Positions 56,626-64,000 of a DNA stretch of 64,000 nt are shown here, piece after piece. How positions within the stretch are numbered: position 1 is the stretch's first letter; each line of letters starts with the position of its first letter. The notes below the pieces were generated by a model, which was given only the letters and a program-made list of their open reading frames with translations, was not told where the DNA came from and did no database searches. A program made the translations under genes and the position numbers. This stretch comes from Panorpa germanica (taxonomy: Eukaryota; Arthropoda; Insecta; Mecoptera; Panorpidae), in NCBI GenBank assembly GCA_963678705.1, contig OY783206.1, positions 19,789,807 through 19,853,806 of the forward strand, given 5' to 3'.

Positions 56626-57965
56626 TTCTTTTTTTAAAATTTGATTTCTATAGATTATTACAATCTGTCCTGTTCAGAGGACATTCAGTGATAAGTATGT
56701 AAAAATAATAAAGTGTCTTACGCGGGATGTGCCCAACGACTCATCCCTCAATTTCAATAGATCCTTGATTCTGATTAGTTGGTTAATAGGTCCTGAGGTA
56801 CTTTCTTTTTTTAGTCTGTGTATTATCAAATTATTGGACATACACAGCTGGCCAAATTTTTTGGATGTTCAAGTATTCTCTCTTTCTATGCTTTGATTCT
56901 ATGCACTAATTCTTCATTAACTGTGTATTATGTGCATAGCTGGAAGAAACGGTTGCAGCTAGAAGGTAAAAGGAGAGATATGTACTGGCTCCTGGGCTGG
57001 AAGTCTCAGTTATCAACCAGCAATAAACTACTGTTATACAAGGTCATACTGAAGCCAATTATGGGGCAGTGCCAGCAATTCTAATATAGAAATTCTACAA
57101 AGGTTTCAAAATAAACTGCTAAAGCAAATCCTTAACGTGTCGCGATTTGTTCCAAACTGGTTAACACATCAAGATCTTGGGGTTCCATACATAAGAAGTG
57201 AAATTAAGGATATCAGCAAGAAGTACGTACAAAGATTAGAAGTTCATCCAAATGAATCAGCTGTACAACTTTTCCAGCATAAACCGGTTAGACGACTGAA
57301 ACGTAAAAATCCAATGGACCTACCAAATATGGTATCGAGTAGGTTCCAAATTTACTTAATATTAATGTAATAGGTTAAGGGTGAGTCATCGATGGATGGC
57401 AAGCTCGCTTGACATATTTATATATATTCTCAAAATTTGATTAATGTTCTTCGAGGACAGATTGTAAATTATGTATGTTGTAAAATAAAAAAAAATTTAA
57501 AAAACTGTGTATTATGTTGTTAGGTACAAACCGTGGTGCATTCATGACAATCCAAAGCATTTTGAACTGAAATCTTTGGGTTATTTCAATATTAGAGGTA
57601 GATGCAGTACCCCATAGTTGGATACCATATGACCATACCGGTTTAAGTATGGATTTGTAGAGCAGGAGTTTGTTTTTTGTGTTAAGTTGTGACTTAAGTC
57701 CTATCAGCCAGTACATCTTCCGCAGTTGTAGTCCTATCTGTTTTCTCTTTGTAACTATGTGCTTCTACCAAGTAAGCCCCATGTCTAGGTGTATTCCCAG
57801 GTACCTCACATGGTCAGCCTGCGGTATATTGACATTGTTTAACGTGATACTTGGCAATTTTCTAGTAAAGTTGTGAATATGACATGTATTGATTTTGTTT
57901 CGCTGGCTTTGATTCTCCAATCCTTTATCCATGAAGATAGTTTGTCCAGATTTTTCTGTAGTATA
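56626..57965 (-). pseudogene. Jockey-type LINE 3' region, split by another LINE
   Basis: The minus strand, from about 57965 down, reads the RT C-terminal region: YWLIGLKSQLNTKNKLLLYK, KPVWSYGIQLWGTAS, NAPRFVPNNIIHS, then after the insertion VNEELVHRIKA, and ends in a 3' UTR and a poly(A) (poly(T) on plus near 56628). Stops and small indels mark it as dead. Confidence 0.8.
56934..57502 (+). mobile_element. Jockey-type LINE inserted in the opposite LINE
   Basis: Flanked by a 15-bp target duplication AACTGTGTATTATGT (56919-56933 and 57503-57517). Two overlapping frames read YWLLGWKSQLSTSNKLLLYK, KPIMGQCQQF, then VSRFVPNWLTHQDLGVPYI and RRLKRKNPMDL; a small deletion has shifted the frame. The 3' UTR ends in an A-rich tail. 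5'-truncated. Confidence 0.85.
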
Positions 57966-58002
57966 GTCTAGGCATTAGCTGGATAATTATAAGAACGTTC
58001 TT

Positions 58003-58563
58003 GCAGTGAAGGGAAGCAGGAGAAAGAAAGAAGTAGCTGCGAAACAGTTAAACTTCAGTTCAGAAAAATAGAGGATTTGCGTAAAGGAGATAAAGACAAG
58101 AGGTGGATGACGGAGATAGAGACTATAATAAAATAGTAAAGGAAGAGAGTCAAGAAAATATAGTGAAGTAAGAGAGTCAAGGAAATAGTAAAGATAGATC
58201 GTTTATGCCTGTAATAGACATAAGTGGAGAAGTGAAAACGAAGAGAGAAGGCAGGAAGGATAGTGAAAAGATAATAGAGGGTTTGTCGAGAGGAGACAAG
58301 GAAGGTATGAGGTGATAAATGAAGATACAGGCAGTAAGGAAGGAGAAGCAGGAAACGGTGTGAATAAAGGAGGAGTAGGGGACATGAAGAGAGAGGATCA
58401 AGAAAAGAAGAAACAGAAAGTACTATTCGAAGTAGTAATAGTCTAGAATAGTTTAAGTTTAGTTTTAACTTTGAATTTATATGAAATGCATTAAGAAATA
58501 TAATAATGTAGATTGTAAAGCCGAAAGGCACACAATTAATATAATAAATAATAAAAATAATAA
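58003..58563 (+). mobile_element. LINE 3' end with intact target duplication
   Basis: Flanked by the 12-bp palindromic duplication AAGAACGTTCTT (57991-58002 and 58564-58575). Purine-rich, decayed coding remnant followed by GTAAAGCCGAAAGGCACACA and a TAATAAATAATA tail, the same family as 39905-40092. Confidence 0.8.
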
Positions 58564-58575
58564 AAGAACGTTCTT

Positions 58576-59335
58576 AAGAGCGTCACTTTGAACCTCTTCC
58601 ATGTCTGACCAGCGTACAGGACCATGGTTTTATATAATTTAAACCTACAAATATGTTATTAGTAATAGCCTTATGTTAAAAGCACTTTACTTTCGTTAAA
58701 CATATCTACCAGAAGTACAATCTTCTTCCGGTAGGAGAGCTTGATCCTAAACGAAGTTTAATAATCTTCTGATCATGTAACAACGCAATTATTTATAAAC
58801 TTTCTGTTTTCTGCTTCACTTTTAAATGTGTTTTCTGTATGTAAAGTTTTTTACATTTAAAAGAATGGGGATATCACTTTATAATGAGGCCTAATGTAAG
58901 AAAAAATACATGAGAAAAGTTTAGAACGGAAATTAGGAACGTGTAGAACACGGAAGGAGATCCTGGTGCGTATTACGTCGATATATCTATGTTCTTAAGG
59001 ACTTTCACAAGGAGCAGTCGTTCGTAACCTATAGCAAGATCTCTCGGTGTAAACTAAATAAGAGATTGTAAAAAAGTTGCTCAGTTTTCTTTACAGGACA
59101 ATATTTGTCATATTCTCAATTAATGATTCCAAGTTTTCAAAACAATCGTAAGAAAATTACCTTTGTTAAGCTCAGCGCTGCAGAGTCAATAAAAGAACAT
59201 TCGACTCCGACTCCGGATAGCTTTATTTATCCGACTTCGATACCGACTCCGACCAATTTCAATACTAAGACATTTTGATGAGTGTGTAATACAAAAAGAA
59301 AAGGATATACATGCTAAACATGGTCTTGTTATTTA
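58576..59335. other. Intron or flanking sequence, unassigned
   Basis: 59085-59115 is the unclassified dispersed repeat. No gene. Confidence 0.45.
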
Positions 59336-59968
59336 GGGCCTTATTCTGTAAGTTTTCAAAAAATCGACCTTATTTTTTCAGCGGTGGAAATATTTAATTT
59401 TTTCATCGCTTGAATAAAGTTGCCTAGTCGTAATATCTAAAGTGGTATTCTGTATGCAAAATTTTCCAAAATTTGAAAAAGTATAAACTGGTATTGATGA
59501 CGTATTTTAAGACGTCATTAATTTTAAAAATATTCGTCCAATCACGGCATTCAGAATATTCAAATATTTAAAAATTCAAACACTTGACAAGTACGAATAC
59601 ATGTCAATTGTTCAAGTCAATTGACAAGCACCATAACCTCACTTTCTGATATATTTATATTTGTATATTCCTATGACTATACAAATATACTGTGTATATA
59701 TATAAATATATAATACAAATATACTGTGTATTAAAAAATTTGTACTGAAATTCGAATTATAATTCGCATTGTTTGACAGTTCTAAGTAATACAGCGATGG
59801 AAAATTTTACAAGGCACCTTATAATTTGGTCGATTATATTTCAGCGACAAAAATAAAATCGATGGAAATTTCTTACAGAATACCAAATAAAAAATCATCG
59901 CTTTTGTGACGTCATTTTACAGCGATGAAATTTTTTCCCCGGTGGAAATACTTTACAGAATAAGGCCC
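59336..59968. mobile_element. MITE k2, larger relative of k1
   Basis: 633 bp with inverted ends GGGCCTTATTCTGTAA and TTACAGAATAAGGCCC inside a longer ATTTAGGG...CCCTAAAT palindrome. Subterminal TTCAGCG(A/G)TG(A/G)AA motifs recur at both ends, as in k1. Confidence 0.78.
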
Positions 59969-60854
59969 TAAATGTTTTTCTAACACAAGAAATGTTGTTC
60001 GCTATGAAAACGATTTTACTTAATATGCCATGTTTTGTGACATATTTTTACTGCTCTTTGAGAAGTAAATCTATCCTTTCGCGCATTGCCATACTCACAA
60101 AACCTCTTAAGAAGATCACTTCAACAATTTTATGTTCTTTGCAATGCTTTCTGACCTATTTATTCATATTTTATATATTCAAATTATTTATTCGATACTG
60201 TAATACTTAAAATAAGACTAATTTTAGATTAAATATTACTAGGTTCTGCTTAAGAAAAGGTATTATATAAATGTAATGTAACAATCATATGTTATGTTTA
60301 GTGGGTTGATTTGAAAATAAGATTGAAATGAATCTAAATTTTAAAAACCGTTTAATATTAATTTGATGACTTGAATTTCATTATATGCGAATTTGTAAAT
60401 AATTTGAATCTTGTTGAAATTTGTTGCGAATTTGTATCTCAAGTTCCATTAAAGTTCTAGTACAAAACTGCGACTGATAATACATACAAATATCCAGTTT
60501 TCTCATAGCATAACACACTTTAATTTGGGTTGTGAACAATATCTAGAAATTCTAGAAATGTATATTACCTGTACTGATAAAGTTAACTATCAGGAGATAT
60601 AAACGATTAAAACATTCATTTAAGAATCAGGATGAGTTATTTTTTAATTTATAATATTTAACGCTGCGTGTGTACACTGGGTCTTTTAAGGAACACTTGA
60701 AATTTCAAACTCCTATTTCTCTCTCATGAGTACAGAGCGCGCTTCACCTATGCCCCCTAAAAAGCTAGGTAGTGGTGGGGACTTAAGGTTCCAACAGCGT
60801 ACGGATCTGTCAATTTACCGGCATAGGCGAGCCAGTGAAATTTGCCACTGTTCC
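59969..60854. other. Intron or flanking sequence, unassigned
   Basis: The 72-codon open frame at 59992-60210 is not convincing. 60700-60840 is GC-richer and unplaced. Confidence 0.4.
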
Positions 60855-61315
60855 CTTTCATCTAATTTCGGTCTTTTTTCAAGTTGACATTACTAGAACG
60901 TACACTTAACGACATTTTTGCGGCAACTAAAGCCTAAAATGTGTTTAAACAATCGCATTGCAAATAATTTATTTTCCCTTAAAATATTCGTTTCCGTTCG
61001 GCTACAAAATGTTGTAAAACAAAAAATTATAAAATAAGATATTTAAGAGATGTTTGTTTACCAGATTTTATATTTCGTAAATGTACGAACTAACCTTTTT
61101 TGTAATAAAAAAAGGTTGAGCGTTTATGTTTCTTGTTAGTTTATTTTTCTTGGATTTTTTTTTAAATAACGTCAACGAGACCATAATCGACACTTTTGGG
61201 CATCGCCGTAAGTGATCTCGGTACCGTCTCATTAGTTTTCAGAAAGGTCTCGCTTTTACGAGACGAGAAGCGAGATGAGACAGCGAGTGGAAAGTCTCGT
61301 GCTCGTGTGAAGCCC
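60855..61315 (+). mobile_element. Family c MITE (c4), 5'-truncated
   Basis: Matches c1 from the CTTTCATCTAAT(C/T)TCGG segment to the right terminus CTCGTGTGAAGCCC. Confidence 0.78.
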
Positions 61316-61319
61316 TATC

Positions 61320-61422
61320 TATAATGTTGCGACTTATTTGTATCTTTGAGGTCCTGATAGCCAACTTTATCAATATGTAGTACAGTTTTATATAAATTAA
61401 CCCATGGTTCACAAACCTATTC
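61320..61422 (+). repeat. Right end of family a relative
   Basis: Reads GAGGTCCTGATAGCCAACTTT ... TGGTTCACAAACC, the same subfamily as a' (37670-38075). It abuts c4. Confidence 0.6.
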
Positions 61423-63369
61423 AAATATTTATAAGATCTGGAGTACTCTCTGGTATATTCCTACATCGTAAGAAAATGAATTACAACGCTACAACAAAAA
61501 ATTCAAACAAAACGAATGACTCAGGTTTGCTCTCTTGATGAAAAGAAGATCACCATTTAATATTTAAAATATAATTTAAAGTTAAATTGAAAAAAGATTT
61601 AAATAGAATTACAATTGCATTTACTTTGTGATAGTTTATATTTTAATTTGAGTTCTATTTTGTTTGTACTAGTTCCAATCGGAAATTCTCAATAAAATGA
61701 TTAAATTGATTTAGTAGATATTACTGGAGGCGCACACTGAAGATAATACTGTCTTTGTCGTAGAAGAATGAAATAATTGTCTGCAAATACTTTCAAAAGT
61801 TATTAGCACTTAAAGCAATACATTTATAAACATTTACAATACATAATTAAGTATGAGTATACTTAAAATAAAGAGATTAAATTAGTTTTATTGATAAAGT
61901 AAATTAGGTTTTTGAGACTTTGCCTACTTTTAAATATCTGCCTATTGGGGATGTAACGAATATTCGCATTCGCAATAGATTGCGAATTGTTTGCGAATGA
62001 ATTTAGCAACGAAAAGTGAAAAGAATTTATAATATAATAATGCAACGGATTCGGTTTACAATATTTTTATTTTGGTTACTACTCGAACTTGCAATATAAA
62101 ATTACAATCATATAATAACCAAAATAAACTTTGAACTTTTTAAACACACAGTGGAGTTAAGAAAATTACCAAATTTTTAATTATACTAAACTACTTTAAA
62201 TGATATCTTTACTGAGAACACAAATGATAGAATTTAATTATATTACAAAGTTAAGCATTTAGTAAATAAACGATTAACGCACGATCAACATGTGAGATAG
62301 TAATTGCTTACTTTTGGCGCCATATTTAAAAAGTCGATACTCGCACTCGCAATGTAGAAAATCCCTACTGTTACCTACGATTTGTCATCTATTTTATACA
62401 ACAGAGACGCATACGAGTGTGTGTGTGATACGTCATTTACTACTAATAGCTGGGTCGTACAAACCCATGAACCTGCACTCATAAGAAATATGTCGAGTTT
62501 TGTTTTAATTCGCTCATTTAATTTATTAATTCTATAACATCGCAGAGTTGTTCTTCATCCCCACCCCACCCCCCTTCACTCTGATAACAACGTCTCTGAT
62601 TATATACGAATTTTATTTCAAATTAAATAAAGAGATAATGCAATATTAATCAACAAAAATAATAAGAACGTAAATAATTATTTTAAGAGCTATACCCCCT
62701 CCCGCCCGTTCCACCCCAACTCACCCTCTAATTGTCATCAAATCTTGACAACGTCTTAATAATATTTAATTCCACCCTTTCCATATAATCAACCCCTGGT
62801 ACTAAAACCACAACAAACTCTTAAAATAAACTGTTGATCCATCATTACCACCACTCATTACCAGCGAAAGTGGTTTAGGGTGAGTGACGTGGAGGAGGAA
62901 GAGGGGGTGGTAACTAAATGGACAAATGACAAAGAAAATAAGTAAGATTAACTCAATCACGGAAAGCCCATAATAGGGGTAATTTGAAATGGATCGATAA
63001 ACAAACCCCCTGATTCTTCACCACCCTATCTTCCATTTCCACTATTTACCCCCCACGATCTCCCGATTTACGAGGCGACGTAATTAAATCGTAAGACATG
63101 TAAGTCATCAACAAATAAAACTATATGTTATTTTAACGTTTTAGTAGAAAAAAATAAGCTGATTTCACAAAATAATTGAAGAAGGGAGAAGAGGGCGTGG
63201 CTAAAGAAGTTGTGGAGGGGGATATAAATATTATAGCACGTATCTATTGGAATAATAAATACATTTTATATTATTAGAGTAATTTCGAAAGTAAATATGA
63301 TTCAAATATATCACGACGCAATTGATTGAAGAGTTTGACAATAAGGATATTTCCAAGGACCATCGAAAT
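61423..63369. other. Intron or flanking sequence with C-rich stretch
   Basis: 62380-62520 is a reverse fragment of the a' subfamily (GATACGTCATTTACTACTAATAGCTGGG). 62555-62960 is unusually C-rich on the plus strand. No NOS 5' exon recognised. Confidence 0.45.
62695..62717 (-). other. Putative G-quadruplex motif
   Basis: On the minus strand (the NOS transcript strand) four G runs of at least three with loops of 6, 1 and 1 nt fit the G3+N1-7 pattern. A second, weaker C-rich block is at 62559-62574. Confidence 0.55.
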
Positions 63370-63538
63370 GTGCCTGCGCACTTATTTTTAGTGGTCGTTT
63401 TTTAATTGTTGACTGAACTATAGGTTAATATATGTATATTGGCGTTTCCCTTTTTTTAAATAACCCAAAGCTGACGGAGTTATAGCTATACCGAATTTTA
63501 GTTTATAGCTTGTATTAGCTCTGTGAAAGGCTTGTCGC
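63370..63538 (+). repeat. Left-half fragment of family a relative
   Basis: TTTTTAGTGGTCGTTTTTTAATTGTTGA through GACGGAGTTATAGCTATA follows family a in order but is diverged; cut by a family d element. Confidence 0.6.
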
Positions 63539-63831
63539 ACACTGTAAGCGTATTTCAGTGAATTTTGACCGGAAGTATACGAGCTGCTACGATTTACCTA
63601 TCCGAACCCTGTAAATGTAATGAACCTCGCACACTGCAAGCTACGAAGCCGTCCGAATACGGGCGTTACGTACCTCTCACAGTGAAAGCGTATATCAGCG
63701 AATTTCAGCGAATTTTCAAAATCAGCGAACCAAACGAATACATAGAAGGTATATGAGTATCAATAAATATTGAAGTAAAAGTTTTTTCTCATGATAAATT
63801 ATGTTAGTGTAAAACAACTCCAATATACCTA
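63539..63831 (+). mobile_element. Family d MITE (d4), cut by family c copy
   Basis: Begins GGCTTGTCGCACACTG like d2. Stops at CAACTCCAATATACC, inside the block that continues as CTACAG in d1-d3, where a family c element begins at a TA. Confidence 0.75.
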
Positions 63832-64000
63832 GGGCTTCACACAAAACAAGATAAGGCGAGAGTTTCAAAAATCTCGCCTCGTTCTCGTTAGTTTAGAAAA
63901 AATAGGTATCGTTTTAGTCTCGGTTCCGTCTCTAAATTTTTAAATTTCTAATTCAAAATTTATCACACATTAAACATATCGCTTTTTTCTCATCATTAAT
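63832..64000 (+). mobile_element. Family c MITE (c5), runs off window
   Basis: Begins GGGCTTCACACAAAACAAGA and follows c1 to the window end. Confidence 0.8.

Noticed and set aside
58055-58531. 158-codon Leu/Ser-rich minus-strand frame that could pass for a membrane protein
   Set aside because: Antisense shadow of another purine-rich LINE tail bounded by a clear 12-bp target duplication.

Overview
This is AT-rich insect nuclear DNA. It is almost entirely intron of one large gene, nitric oxide synthase (NOS), which runs on the minus strand across the window. Sixteen internal NOS exons (about 2.55 kb, about 851 codons) lie between 49950 and 2102. They start just upstream of the heme-ligand cysteine and end in the FAD-binding part of the reductase. 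The first exons (N-terminus) and the last exons (rest of FAD, all of NADPH binding) lie outside the window or were not found. The insect-type NOS, errantivirus, Jockey-type LINEs and mariner all say arthropod, most likely insect; I cannot name the order.

Layout. 1-2100: nested MITEs. 2102-6513: six reductase exons, with an intronless NDC1 nucleoporin gene (3621-5315, plus strand) nested antisense in one NOS intron. 6514-14754: MITE-filled intron around one 62-bp exon. 14755-19784: eight exons covering the oxygenase end, calmodulin linker and FMN domain. 19785-35631: a 15.8-kb intron holding the main find. 35632-35723: one oxygenase exon. 35724-49787: a 14.1-kb intron of MITEs, LINE tails and a deleted mariner. 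49788-49950: the heme-cysteine exon. 49951-64000: mostly transposon remnants, including a LINE inside a LINE.

The main find is a three-layer transposon nest at 23921-35604. A small palindromic MITE was split by a Ty3/Gypsy-class LTR retrotransposon with one intact 1196-codon Gag-Pol frame (TSD cagaa). That element has no tRNA primer site; instead the sequence after its 5' LTR is a perfect 17-nt complement of its own LTR, the hallmark of Tf1-type self-priming. Its 5' LTR was in turn split by an errantivirus (insect endogenous retrovirus) with open gag, pol and env frames and 237-bp LTRs that differ at one base. A splice donor in its leader and an acceptor in front of env agree in phase. The nest ends about 27 bp from a NOS splice donor that is itself weak.

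At least ten copies of one roughly 620-bp MITE family (family a here, termini GGGCTTGTGTCC, 2-bp AT target duplication) and several other MITE families (b, c, d, e, h, i, j, k) account for most of the rest. Family names are local labels. Exon boundaries come from conserved-protein reading, phase and splice signals read by eye.
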